Part shown: positions 50,609 to 59,041 of the stretch, one piece after another
Layout of the letters: the number at the start of each line of letters is the position of its first letter
Position numbering within the stretch: position 1 is the stretch's first letter
Assembly (NCBI RefSeq): GCF_004784465.1
Contig: NZ_SRRU01000009.1
Coordinates: forward strand, 310,001 to 374,000
Direction of reading: 5' to 3'
DNA: 64,000 nt
DNA from: Streptomyces griseoluteus
Lineage (GTDB): Bacteria; Actinomycetota; Actinomycetes; Streptomycetales; Streptomycetaceae
Notes under the pieces: model-generated
What the model saw: only the letters and a program-made list of their open reading frames with translations
What the model was told of the DNA's origin: nothing
Database searches by the model: none
Translations under genes and position numbers: made by a program

Positions 50609-51232
50609 GTGGCTTCTCCTGGCTCCCGAACGAAGACGACCGATGTGTGGTCGCTGCCCCAAGACGAGCAACTCATTGGGCAGCGCATCAGCGAAGCCCT
50701 GCCGCGCTCCGGCTGGCTGTGCAGTCACCCCGGCCCGAAGGGCCTTCACCAGGTGCATCTGCATCGCTCACTCGGTGAGGCCCTGAGCTGCGGCGGTCGG
50801 CAAGCGTTTCTGCTTCTGCCGACCGAGGCCCGGGCACCTGAGGACGTCCTGGTGGACGACGCCGTCGCCCCCAGATCCGACCTCGGACACTCGGCCGTCG
50901 TGCAGTTCCTTTGCTCACGCCGCCTTCAGGACGGCGAGGGCGAAGTCTTCGAGGCCGGCCGTCTCGCGGTGCGCTGGTTCGAGCAGGAGGTCGGGCCGGA
51001 GAGACATCAACTCCTGACCGAGGAGACGCGCCTTATCTGGAAAGTCCTGCGAGCGGCGACCAGGCCGGCCATCGTCGAGAGCACGCAGGGCCGACGAATC
51101 TCCGGCATGAGGATCGGCCTTGCCGCCCATGACCTCGTGACCAGCAGCGGGATGCTGCTGACGCGAGGCGGTGTCCAACGTCTGCGTCTGGCCGCCGCGC
51201 CCCCAACCGGTCAGATGCGGGCCAAGCTTTAG
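50609..51232 (+). CDS. Hypothetical protein
   Basis: 207 aa from a GTG (VASPGSRTKTTDVWSLPQDEQLIGQRISEALPRSGW). Mixed alpha/beta, soluble, no recognised domain. The end is rich in Arg and Leu (RGGVQRLRLAAAPPTGQMRAKL). Codon usage is normal for the genus and the frame is uninterrupted, supporting a real gene. It is isolated between transposase fragments and the MerR cassette. Confidence 0.6.
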   Translation: MASPGSRTKTTDVWSLPQDEQLIGQRISEALPRSGWLCSHPGPKGLHQVHLHRSLGEALSCGGRQAFLLLPTEARAPEDVLVDDAVAPRSDLGHSAVVQFLCSRRLQDGEGEVFEAGRLAVRWFEQEVGPERHQLLTEETRLIWKVLRAATRPAIVESTQGRRISGMRIGLAAHDLVTSSGMLLTRGGVQRLRLAAAPPTGQMRAKL

Positions 51233-51294
51233 GTGCAGGTTTAACCGTTGAAGGTGCCCCCGCCCTCGGGGGCGTGATGACGGGAGTGAGTGCG

Positions 51295-51630
51295 ATGAGT
51301 GATCTGGCCTGGGTGTCGCAGTCCTGCACGCTGCCCACCGAGGAGCGGCCCTTGCGGGTCGCGGAGTGGGATGCGCTGTTCTCCGAGCGGCTGACGTCGC
51401 TGTCCCGGCCGCAGCCGCTCCGGCTGCGGCCGGACCTGGCGGATGGCGAGGGCGTTGAGGAGCGGGTCCGTGCCTTGGTGGAGCGTGAGAGCGGCTGCTG
51501 CTCGTTCTTCACCTTCACCGCCACCCCGGGCGAGGACTTGATCTCTCTGGACATCTCAGTGAACCCGGCGCACGAGGCGGTCCTGGACGCCCTAGCCGCG
51601 CGGACCGCTGCCTCGCAGGAGTGGCGGTGA
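51295..51630 (+). CDS. Conserved MerR-associated small protein
   Basis: About 111 aa (MSDLAWVSQSCTLPTEERPLRVAEWDALF), with the conserved ERESGCCSFFTFTATPGEDLISLDISV core. GGGAG precedes the ATG. Similar Streptomyces proteins sit next to metal-responsive MerR genes, and the CC pair may bind metal; function is not established. Its stop overlaps the merR-like start (GTGA), so the two are coupled. Confidence 0.75.
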   Translation: MSDLAWVSQSCTLPTEERPLRVAEWDALFSERLTSLSRPQPLRLRPDLADGEGVEERVRALVERESGCCSFFTFTATPGEDLISLDISVNPAHEAVLDALAARTAASQEWR

Positions 51631-52055
51631 GCTCGGGCCTACGCAGCGGGCAGGTCGCCGAGGCGGCCGGGGTGAACGTGCAGACGCTGCGGTACTACGA
51701 GCGGCGCGGCCTGCTGGCCGAGCCGGAACGAAGCAATGGCGGTCACCGCCTGTACGGCGAGGAGGCGGTGACCGCGCTGCGGGTGATCAAGGCGGCCCAG
51801 CGGCTCGGGTTCACGCTGCTGGAGGCCGGCCGCCACCGCCACGGCCGCTCCGTGGCGGGGCTCCAGGAACGTGCTGCGGCCAAGCGCGCCGAGGTCGACC
51901 GGAAGATCGCCGACCTGGCCACCATCCGCACCGCCCTGGCCGCCGCCGTCGAGGCGGGCTGCGACGACCTGACCGTGTGCGCGTCCAGCGCCTGCTGTCC
52001 CATCCCCTTCACCGACCTCGCCGAGGAGAACCGCCATGCCGGACCTTGCTGCTGA
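51627..52055 (+). CDS. MerR-family metal-responsive regulator
   Basis: 142 aa from GTG 51627. The N-terminal MerR DNA-binding domain (VAEAAGVNVQTLRYYERRGLLAEPERSNGGHRLYGEEAV) is followed by the dimerisation helix and a Cys-rich C-terminus (AGCDDLTVCASSACCPIPFTDL, then CC at the very end). The Cys spacing suggests a soft-metal sensor such as mercury or a similar cation; the metal cannot be fixed from sequence. The resistance genes it should control are missing: only a short truncated frame follows. Confidence 0.85.
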   Translation: MSSGLRSGQVAEAAGVNVQTLRYYERRGLLAEPERSNGGHRLYGEEAVTALRVIKAAQRLGFTLLEAGRHRHGRSVAGLQERAAAKRAEVDRKIADLATIRTALAAAVEAGCDDLTVCASSACCPIPFTDLAEENRHAGPCC

Positions 52056-52122
52056 CCACCACCCCCACCGCGCCCCGAAGGCGCTCGGGGGCTTGGCAGC
52101 CTTCGCGTGTGTGGCGCCATAA
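52036..52122 (+). pseudogene. Truncated 5' end of a metal transporter-type gene
   Basis: ATG 52036, overlapping the merR-like 3' end, gives MPDLAADHHPHRAPKALGGL then AAFACVAP and a stop. The opening resembles MerT/MerC-like small membrane transporters of actinobacterial mer loci, whose first helix begins KALGGLAALAC. Everything after 28 codons is replaced by unrelated DNA, marking a deletion or insertion junction near 52110. Confidence 0.55.
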
Positions 52123-52124
52123 CT

Positions 52125-52673
52125 TCAGCGATCCACAGATCTTGACAATTGCTCCGACCGTCCGCACAACGCACAGGCCACGGCAGTCTCCACGCAGGTC
52201 TTCCCGGCGCGGAAGTCACTGCCAACGAACATCTCCGCAGAGCCCGGCACGCAGTCATAGAACTTGCTCATAAACGCGTGCGCCTGCTGCTCGGCGCTCT
52301 TGGCCGTGGCCTTGTCGGGCAGAGCGTCGGAGAAATGGGCCTGGATCAGCGTGTGTTGCCAGCGATTGACTTCCCCGATGTGCCGTGTGAGGCGTTCCCA
52401 TGGAGCGCTGCTGTACCCGATCTTGATGCGGGGTGTGTGTCCGGCGATCTCCAGGACGTAGAGCCGATGTTCACGGTACCCGTGCTCGCGAAGGAAGTCA
52501 TTGGCGGTAGCGCGGGCGCGGTCCTGGATGCGTAGGGCAAAAACGGGCAGCGGCCCGCTGCCGGCGTCCTGCATGAGCCGTCGGGCCAGGCTGCGGGGCT
52601 TCTTGATGATGACGCTCCGCTGCGACGGCGGAGGCGGGGGGATCGGTGCCAGCATGCAGAGATTGTCGCCCAA
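52125..52673 (-). CDS. GIY-YIG-like nuclease domain protein
   Basis: 182 aa. The segment HRLYVLEIAGHTPRIKIGYSSAPWERLTRHIGEV fits the T5orf172/Mug113-type GIY-YIG-like family (short strand, KIG, Arg on the next helix). A conserved AEQQAHAFM helix and GSAEMF follow. Such proteins occur in phages, plasmids and islands; substrate unknown. A Pro-rich start (APIPPPPPSQR) suggests MLAPIP at about 52655 as an alternative start. Confidence 0.65.
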   Translation of the reverse strand: MGDNLCMLAPIPPPPPSQRSVIIKKPRSLARRLMQDAGSGPLPVFALRIQDRARATANDFLREHGYREHRLYVLEIAGHTPRIKIGYSSAPWERLTRHIGEVNRWQHTLIQAHFSDALPDKATAKSAEQQAHAFMSKFYDCVPGSAEMFVGSDFRAGKTCVETAVACALCGRSEQLSRSVDR

Positions 52674-52743
52674 CGACCTTGTGCGGTAAGCGAGTTCGCC
52701 GGAACTGCGTGCGAAGCGCTACTCTCCGCCTGCAGACGCCCGC

Positions 52744-53007
52744 CTAGTCGTCGTTCGGCAGGTACCACCCGTGCTCGCGATGCCTGGGCTCTGGTGGGTT
52801 CGGGTTCTCGCGGGCATAGGCCTCGTTTGCACGGCGAATCATCTCTGCGTCGTAGCGGTGCAGCTCGTCGTACAGTTTGTCCGCTTCGTTGAGATCCCCG
52901 GCGGATACGTAACGCTCTCGCAGCGCCTCACGTTCGTCTGCGAGTTCCGCGTCGGACAGCGGGCGGAGGCTACCGAGGCCACGCGCGATAGAGTTGAAGA
53001 TGCCCAT
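52744..53007 (-). CDS. Small charged hypothetical protein
   Basis: 87 aa: MGIFNSIARGLGSLRPLSDAELADEREALRERYVSAGDLNEADKLYDELHRYD, then a helical, acidic segment and a HGWYLPNDD end. It looks like a coiled-coil protein conserved in Streptomyces accessory DNA. No function known. Confidence 0.65.
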   Translation of the reverse strand: MGIFNSIARGLGSLRPLSDAELADEREALRERYVSAGDLNEADKLYDELHRYDAEMIRRANEAYARENPNPPEPRHREHGWYLPNDD

Positions 53008-53158
53008 ACGTTGATGTTGTCACGCTGAGGGCTACCGCCGCGCTGTTGTCCGCCAATACCGCCTCGAAGGTGCGCGAAAACGCCCGGCTCGCGGCTGCTG
53101 AGATCACCCCGTCGAAAGGTCCCATCCACAGCTCTTGACTGATTCCTAATGCGGTCTG

Positions 53159-53345
53159 TCAAGCCGCGAGAGCGGTGGGTGGCACGAGTTCGTAGGTCCG
53201 TCCGTCGCGGAGGAGGGCCCAGAGGACGTTGACGCGGCGGCGGGCCAGAGCGAGGACGGCCTGGATGTGGCGCTTGCCTTCGGCTCGCTTGCGTTCGTAA
53301 AACCGGCGGGACTCATCGCAATGGCGGATGCTGAACAACGCGGAG
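53159..53345 (-). pseudogene. IS110-family transposase C-terminal remnant
   Basis: The minus frame reads SIRHCDESRRFYERKRAEGKRHIQAVLALARRRVNVLWALLRDGRTYE, the characteristic end of IS110 transposases (RKFYxRKRAEGKxHxQAxxALARRRxNVLWALxRD). The catalytic parts are absent. At about 53345 it abuts another truncated gene. Confidence 0.8.
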
Positions 53346-53351
53346 ATGTAG

Positions 53352-54124
53352 CATCTGCTCGCCGAAGCTCGCCGCCACCTCGCTCTCGTCCTGCGCGGCC
53401 GCCGCCGCGGCCCCGGCCTGGAGGACCAGATCGTGGCGGCCGTCATCTCCAGCCACTGCCTGGATATCAGCGAGCCGAAGACCGTACGCGGTCTGGAGGC
53501 GGGCTACCGCCCCTACACCGCCCGGTGGTCCCTGTCCGAACTCCCCGCCCGCCGCCGACCTCCGACCCCCGCGCCCAACCTGGACCGCCAACCCACAGCC
53601 AGTCCCGGCGAGCTGACCGCGCACCGGCTCACGGATCAGGATGCGGGGGAGTGGGAGATCCCCCGCATCCCGCTCCAGTACGAGCGCGCCGTCCTCGCCG
53701 GCGTGGTGGTGCGCGAGAAGCTGCGCACCACCACCGCCACGCCACCGCCGTGCGGGGCCGTGCGTACGTCGTCGTCGCCCACCAGCAGGCGGCGATGCCC
53801 GAGCATCTGCTCGCACCCGAGCTGGCCGACCCCGAGATCGACGATCAGGAGCAGGAGCCCGGCCGACGCGAGGGGCTGGACCTGACGACGCTGCGGGCCC
53901 TGCGGAAGTCCCGCACCGACGTGGAAGCCCTCGATCTCACCACCGAGCGGCTGCGTCACCTCGGGGCCGCCTTCACGGCGGCAGCCGACCGGGCCCGCGC
54001 CACGATGGACCGCTACGCGCACCATGACGATGCCGACGACGCGCATCCGGTGCGCGAGGACGACCAGCGGGCGCACCGCCCGCAGGAGCCCGGACTGCAC
54101 CGTGGCCGGGAGGCCTGCCACTGA
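53352..54124 (+). pseudogene. Truncated and frameshifted plasmid/ICE-type gene, C-terminal part
   Basis: Directly after the IS110 remnant a frame runs HLLAEARRHLALVLRGRRRGPGLEDQIVAAVISSHCLDISEPKT... to YERAVLAGVVVREKLRTT with no start codon. Near 53745 sense moves to another frame: AVRGRAYVVVAHQQAAMPEHLLAPELADPEIDDQEQEPGRR, ending in an acidic tail at 54124. The pattern resembles the C-terminal region of large actinomycete transfer proteins (relaxase/helicase type), but I cannot fix the family. Both a 5' truncation and an internal frameshift show it is dead. Confidence 0.55.
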
Positions 54125-54194
54125 GTGCAGCCGATGTCGAGGTGCATCTGGAAATGGCATCACCTGCCTTGTTCGGGCTGTTTACGATCCCTCC

Positions 54195-55166
54195 GTGACT
54201 GAAGAATGGACCTCTGCCCTTAGCTTTTCTTCCTTCGCAGCCCCTCGGAGAGCGGACGGTACAGCCGCAACCACTGACCCGCGCCCCGCGGTTGAAGCTA
54301 CTGCGATGCGCTGGCAGGGCCACAGCAGCTGCGGAGAGACTGCTGTGGTGGCGTCCATGGCGCTCCTGGAGGCAGCTGATGTGCGTGGCAGGGGGCCGCT
54401 GATCAACCGAGTTGTGGAAATACATGGGCTCGCCGGCAGCATCGGGGAGCAGTTGACGCTGGCGTGGGCTGCTGAGCAAGACGCTCAGCGCTTCCAGGAC
54501 CCGGCCATCGAACGTGACCCGCAACACCTTGAGGACATCCAGAGCGCGCAACGTATGGCTGTGCGAGCCCTATGCGAGATGAGCACGCACTTCCTGTTGG
54601 GAGCCGCGCACAGTCTGGCCAATCTCGTTCTGCGTGCTGCACTCTGCAGCCTGTCAGCAGCCTCCGTAATCAACGCCTCAAAGAGGAATCGCAAGGCCAA
54701 GGGGTTTGAGCCGAACACCGATTTGTGGACGGCGTGGCCGACGTTCTCTTCGTCGCTCACCGTCGAACTGTGGGCCAAAGAGCTGCCCCAAGCAGCCGAA
54801 GCAAGTGGACTTGAGCCACTCAAGCACCTGGTTGCCCGTCTCTCGATGCTGCAGCAGGATCCCCGGTTCAAGGCGCTGGACGAGCGCCGCAGCATGGACT
54901 ACCACCGCCGACGCCCGCAGTCGCTCCAACACACGTCTCCCCATGCCGGAGTATGGTCCTACAACGAAGCCACCAAGACTTCGACCATCAAGATGGTCGC
55001 CTCCAGCGCGGACGCCCGGCGAGATGAAACCCTCGTCCATCAGATCTGCGTCGCTGCTTTGACCTGCATCTCCGAAGCTATGGATGATTTCGAACCGCTA
55101 CTGGCGGAAAGTCTCTCAGCTTGCCATCTGGCATGGCGGCCGACAGATGCTCGATGGGCTCACTGA
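54195..55166 (+). CDS. HEPN-like protein of unknown function
   Basis: 323 aa from GTG 54195. It is soluble and largely helical (THFLLGAAHSLANLVLRAAL; LEPLKHLVARLSMLQQDPRFKALDERRSMDYHRRRPQS). The pair Arg232-x4-His237 (RSMDYH) in a conserved-looking stretch fits the R-x4-6-H motif of HEPN ribonucleases, and the layout recalls Cthe_2314-like HEPN proteins. It lies within the defence-rich part of the island, next to the Shedu-type gene. The assignment is by motif and is tentative. A terminator hairpin follows its stop. Confidence 0.5.
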   Translation: MTEEWTSALSFSSFAAPRRADGTAATTDPRPAVEATAMRWQGHSSCGETAVVASMALLEAADVRGRGPLINRVVEIHGLAGSIGEQLTLAWAAEQDAQRFQDPAIERDPQHLEDIQSAQRMAVRALCEMSTHFLLGAAHSLANLVLRAALCSLSAASVINASKRNRKAKGFEPNTDLWTAWPTFSSSLTVELWAKELPQAAEASGLEPLKHLVARLSMLQQDPRFKALDERRSMDYHRRRPQSLQHTSPHAGVWSYNEATKTSTIKMVASSADARRDETLVHQICVAALTCISEAMDDFEPLLAESLSACHLAWRPTDARWAH

Positions 55167-55186
55167 ATCGGGGGTGCAAGGGTCAA

Positions 55187-55207
55187 ACCTGGACCCCTTG
55201 TCCAGGT
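55187..55207 (+). terminator. Hairpin after the HEPN-like gene
   Basis: ACCTGGAC pairs with GTCCAGGT around CCCTT, 20 bp after the stop codon of the HEPN-like gene. Confidence 0.65.
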
Positions 55208-55465
55208 CCGCTACCGCCCGGACCATCGTTTCGTTTCCCCTTGACGGCGCCCGCTGCTGTCCGCGGTCAGACCGCGGACAAGGGGGCCCCAGCACGCTGC
55301 TCCTCGATTCCCTCCACCCAAGGGCGGCACCCGACACGAAGGAGCCACAGCGATGACCACGCACTGACCACCGGCAGGCGCCCGGCGCGCCCGCCCCGAC
55401 CATGGGCCCGACCAGCACCGGGCACGCCGACCCGGCCTCCTGTGGTGCGCAATTGGGGCGCCACT

Positions 55466-56068
55466 GTGAAACCCACTTTGGTGCCCGCCACCGAGCAGGA
55501 CCGAAAACCCGCAGGTCATCGCGAGATACGGGCGCGGGCGGCGTTTTCACAACCCTCTGGCAACTCGCGCCGCGAAGCTCACGACGCCCGCCAGCAAGCT
55601 GAGTACGCAGCCCGCGCACGGGAGTACAAGGAGCAGCTGCGCTGCGCGGCCGAGCGGGAGGCCCGCCGTCCCGTGTGCGCTGGCTGCGGCACCCGGTTCA
55701 CCGATGCACGGTGGAGGGCCATCGAGCCCGCCGGATAGGACGCGCCACGGGAGACCCACCCGCACCTGTGCGACGACTGCAAGCAGCGAGCGATCACCGC
55801 CGAACGCCCAGCCGAGCAGGCCGGGAACGAGCACCTGGAGCACGACCAGGCCGTGCCCGAGCAGAAGGCCGACGGCACCTGGCTCTCCCCTTCCGCGGCT
55901 GACGTCCGAGCGGAGACCACGGCCGGGCAGAACCGTCCTGCCCGGCCGCGGTGGGGATGTGCGCGCCTCGCGGTCCGCGGTCATGCTGCGGCACTCTGCC
56001 TGACGTCTCGTCTCGGAGAGGAAAAATCTCGATCTGCCGGTACCTGGTCGCCCTGCCCTTCATCCTGA
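55466..56068 (+). pseudogene. Two-Cys-pair (zinc-ribbon-like) gene interrupted by an in-frame TAG
   Basis: From GTG 55466 the frame reads VKPTLVPATEQDRKPAG..., a charged helix (ARQQAEYAARAREYKEQLRCAAEREARRP) and VCAGCGTRFTDARW...IEPAG, followed by TAG at 55736. The same frame continues at once with DAPRETHPHLCDDCKQRAITAERPAEQAG. The two CxxC pairs belong together as a zinc knuckle, so the stop lies inside the domain. It appears to be an inactivated plasmid/island gene. The 250 bp before it holds nothing recognisable. Confidence 0.55.
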
Positions 56069-56073
56069 GACAC

Positions 56074-58143
56074 ATGACGTCCAGTGACCCCGCCTCGGCA
56101 CACCCGCAGCCATCGATCACAGCGGTGACGCGGTACGACATTTTCACCTACCTGCGCGAGATACCGAGCCCCTGGTGGGGGAAACTGGACGAGGTCACGT
56201 TCCTGGAGAGCCTTTACGACCTGGACCTACCTGCCCCCGAGAACAGCCGGCTCCCGACTGTCCGAGCTGACATCCAGCAGCACAGGATTAACAACTATGA
56301 CCTGGACGACGACTGGATCTTCCAGGACCCCCGATTGGGGCTATCCGATGGGCCGGACGAGGTACTGCTCGCCTTCCTGGCACGAACCGTTCACCCCGAA
56401 GTCGCGGCTGGTGTCGAGGAGGCAACGAAGCAGGTTGAGGAGCTCAACCGGCTGCTGGCACCGGACGGATGGGGCCTACGCCCACACGACTTCCTCTCTG
56501 GCCGCCCTATCTACATGCCGGTCCGGCTTCCGCCCACGGGACCGCTGGTCCCGCTGCCGTTGAACGACGACGACTCGAGCAAGCTCGACCTGGTCCTAGG
56601 ACAGACTTACAGCCTCCTGGACTGTGCCGGCGAGGAGACCGCGTGTGACCTGTTGCGTACGGCTGTCCTGACCCTGCGCCGCGACGGCGGCTTCTTCCAC
56701 CCCATGCCCGGTGACGGTTGGACGGCGGACACCTACGAAGGGGTCCTGACCGTGGAGCGCGAACTCCAGCCCACCTGCACCCCGGAGATGAAGGAGCTGA
56801 TCTGGCGGACACTGCAGCCCCTGCTCAGCCAGCTCGGGCGCACCGACGTCCAGAACCTTGTGGTCGAAGGCGATAACCGGCCGCTGCCTAACATCTCCCC
56901 GGACTGGCGGACCGAGGCTGCGGCGCCCGCTACCCCCCTCGTTCGCGGTCTCCGCCTCTTCTTCTCCACTACCGAGTTCGACGTCACCCAGAGGGACTTC
57001 ACCGATCTGGAGATCCGCGCCTCGCAGGACCGCAGCGGGTTCCACTACCTCTACGACATCCGCGCACGCCGGATGATCAACGACTTCGTTCTCGACGACC
57101 GGCCCCGGGTGGCCACCCTGTGCAGCGTCACCATCATCAAGAAGGGCGACACCTTCACGCCGAGGATCAAATTGTGGAAGAAGGATAAGAGGAAGGCGGG
57201 AGAGGTCCCCGCCACGTATACGGTGCCCGACACCGGGGCCACCCGGGCTGTCAAGGCGCTCGTCGACACCGGGGATGCCCACGAGAACTTCTGGAAGGTC
57301 ATCAACTTCCTCCAGGGCTGCGCCGGCCTGAGCACACCCGGCGGCTCCTTCCAGCTCGTGGCCGAAGACGAGGCCCAGCTGACCCAGCTGCTGACCGGCC
57401 AGGACCGGACGATGGTTCTCGGTGCGGTCAGGACCGCGATCGGCGGCGGCCTCACCGAGGAGGACATCCGGTTGATCAGTAACCGCAGGGAGCAGCTCCA
57501 GAGGTTCGAGCGACTGTTGACCGATTCGGACTACTTCCAGCAAGAGGAGAGCCTGGCAACGACGCGGGGGGCGGAGGCGGTCTGGCAGGCCTTCTTCGAG
57601 GCGAACCAGTGGATCTTCGGCTACGGACTCAACCTCATCGCCTGTGAATCCATCGACGACGGCAAACTGGAACGCATCACCACCGGTGCCGACATCTTCG
57701 GCGGAGCCGGGAAACGCATCGACGCCATCATGCGTTCCAAGGGCCTGATCAGCAGCATGCTCTTCTGTGAAATCAAGACACACGAAACGGAGCTGCTCGC
57801 CAAGACCCCGTATCGCGGGGGCGTCTACCAGGCATCGAAAGAACTGGGCGGCGGCGTGGCGCAGGTGCAGAAGACCGTGAGCAAGGCCCAGCAACTCATC
57901 TCCCGAGAGTTCCTCACCCATATCCACGACGACGACGGCACCCCGACCGGCGTCGAACTCTCCACCACCCGGCCCCGGCAGGTCGTGGTGATCGGGAGCC
58001 TCCGCGAGTTCACCCACAACGGCCGTGTAAACCCGGAGAAGATCAACTCCTTCGAGCTCTACCGGACATCTATCCAGGACGTTGAGATCATCACGTTTGA
58101 CGAGCTCTACCAGCGAGCGTGCTTCATCGTCGAAGATCGCTAG
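56074..58143 (+). CDS. Shedu-type (DUF4263) nuclease fused to an AbiJ-NTD3-like domain
   Basis: 689 aa. The C-terminal domain (about residues 490-685) has the Shedu/SduA pattern: WQAFFEANQWIFGYGLNL, KRIDAIMRSKGL, FCEIKTHETELL (nuclease Asp and Glu-x-Lys), YRGGVYQASKELGGGVAQVQ, and ...PRQVVVIGSLREF. Shedu proteins are anti-phage nucleases. Residues ~15-125 (TRYDIFTYLREI...GKLDEVTFLESLYDLD...QHRINNYDLDDDWIFQDPRLGL...AFLARTVHPEV) match the AbiJ N-terminal domain 3 pattern found in abortive-infection proteins. The middle part (~180-480) is not recognised. The ATG is chosen because the match begins just after it; its ribosome binding site is weak. Confidence 0.82.
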   Translation: MTSSDPASAHPQPSITAVTRYDIFTYLREIPSPWWGKLDEVTFLESLYDLDLPAPENSRLPTVRADIQQHRINNYDLDDDWIFQDPRLGLSDGPDEVLLAFLARTVHPEVAAGVEEATKQVEELNRLLAPDGWGLRPHDFLSGRPIYMPVRLPPTGPLVPLPLNDDDSSKLDLVLGQTYSLLDCAGEETACDLLRTAVLTLRRDGGFFHPMPGDGWTADTYEGVLTVERELQPTCTPEMKELIWRTLQPLLSQLGRTDVQNLVVEGDNRPLPNISPDWRTEAAAPATPLVRGLRLFFSTTEFDVTQRDFTDLEIRASQDRSGFHYLYDIRARRMINDFVLDDRPRVATLCSVTIIKKGDTFTPRIKLWKKDKRKAGEVPATYTVPDTGATRAVKALVDTGDAHENFWKVINFLQGCAGLSTPGGSFQLVAEDEAQLTQLLTGQDRTMVLGAVRTAIGGGLTEEDIRLISNRREQLQRFERLLTDSDYFQQEESLATTRGAEAVWQAFFEANQWIFGYGLNLIACESIDDGKLERITTGADIFGGAGKRIDAIMRSKGLISSMLFCEIKTHETELLAKTPYRGGVYQASKELGGGVAQVQKTVSKAQQLISREFLTHIHDDDGTPTGVELSTTRPRQVVVIGSLREFTHNGRVNPEKINSFELYRTSIQDVEIITFDELYQRACFIVEDR

Positions 58144-58237
58144 GCCGCCCCTCTGTCGGTCTGGGCGGCCTGTGCGAGACGACGGCCTACGGCCTCGCGT
58201 GACCCGGGCTGTCAGTGGCGGCTGCCAGGCTGAACGG

Positions 58238-58510
58238 ATGGACCGTAATGACGAGCAGCTGCTGCGCGGCCGGGTCTACGGCACCGACCACGACCACCCG
58301 GGCCCGCTCCCGCACTGTGGCTACGCTGAACTGGTCGGTGGCCCGCTCGATGGGCTGCTGCTCGACATCACCGGCTGGACAGCGGACGAGATCCAGACTG
58401 GCGTCGCGCTGATGACCGAGCTTGGGCAGTTCGGCGCCGGCGGCCGCGCCCTGTACGACCCGCGACCCGGCCAGCGGAACCGCTGGGACTGGTCTGGCGA
58501 CTCACCTTGA
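58238..58510 (+). CDS. Small hypothetical protein
   Basis: 90 aa (MDRNDEQLLRGRVYGTDHDHPGPLPHCGYAELVGGPLDGLLLDITGW). Acidic, probably globular, no family recognised. The frame has genus-like codon bias and follows the Shedu-type gene on the same strand. Confidence 0.5.
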   Translation: MDRNDEQLLRGRVYGTDHDHPGPLPHCGYAELVGGPLDGLLLDITGWTADEIQTGVALMTELGQFGAGGRALYDPRPGQRNRWDWSGDSP

Positions 58511-58558
58511 CACCCCTGGGCCGACTCGCCCAGACCCGCCCGGGGCACGCTGGAAGGC

Positions 58559-58783
58559 GTGACCAGCGCGCCAATCGTCGTGCACCGGCCCTCGCCCTCG
58601 GGCGGCCAGAAGGTCACCGTGCACACCAATGACCGGAACGAGATCCTCGGCACCGCCTACAGCGACCACGACTTGGTCGTGTTCCTCGAGGGCACCGGAG
58701 TGGTCAAACCCGACGCCCTCCTGGACGACCCGCAGTGGGTGGAGTGGCGCGGCGGCCACGCCCACGAGTTCCCCGCCGCCTGA
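58559..58783 (+). CDS. Small conserved hypothetical protein
   Basis: 74 aa from a GTG: MTSAPIVVHRPSPSGGQKVTVHTNDRNEILGTAYSDHDLVVFLEGTGV, ending VEWRGGHAHEFPAA. It resembles a small family widespread in Streptomyces, without known function. The 258 bp that follow (58784-59041) contain no clear gene. Confidence 0.65.
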   Translation: MTSAPIVVHRPSPSGGQKVTVHTNDRNEILGTAYSDHDLVVFLEGTGVVKPDALLDDPQWVEWRGGHAHEFPAA

Positions 58784-59041
58784 CGTCTGAGGGCACGGGA
58801 ATGTGCGGCATACAGTGCCGGGCATCAGCGTCGTCGTTGAGCTCCACCTCACCAGGTGTCGATGTGCAGTGGCTTTCCCTTGTGGGGGGCATCGGACATC
58901 GGTGCAGTCCGCGCCCGAGGCTTGTTCCGAATGGAGGCCGGTCTGACGGCGGGTTCGCTTGGCTGATCCGACTCCTGCCGGATTGTCAGTGCCGGGCTTT
59001 ACCGTCGATACAACGACCTCCGACGGTGATGGCGGTGTGAG

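Noticed and set aside
50512..50688. Upstream extension of the transposase fragment at 50335-50511
   Set aside because: Transposase similarity begins at the ATG at 50511; the extension is compositionally odd and runs antisense into the hypothetical gene from 50609.
55187..55207. Possible tRNA fragment or attachment site
   Set aside because: The inverted repeat explains the structure as a simple terminator hairpin; no cloverleaf or CCA end could be drawn.
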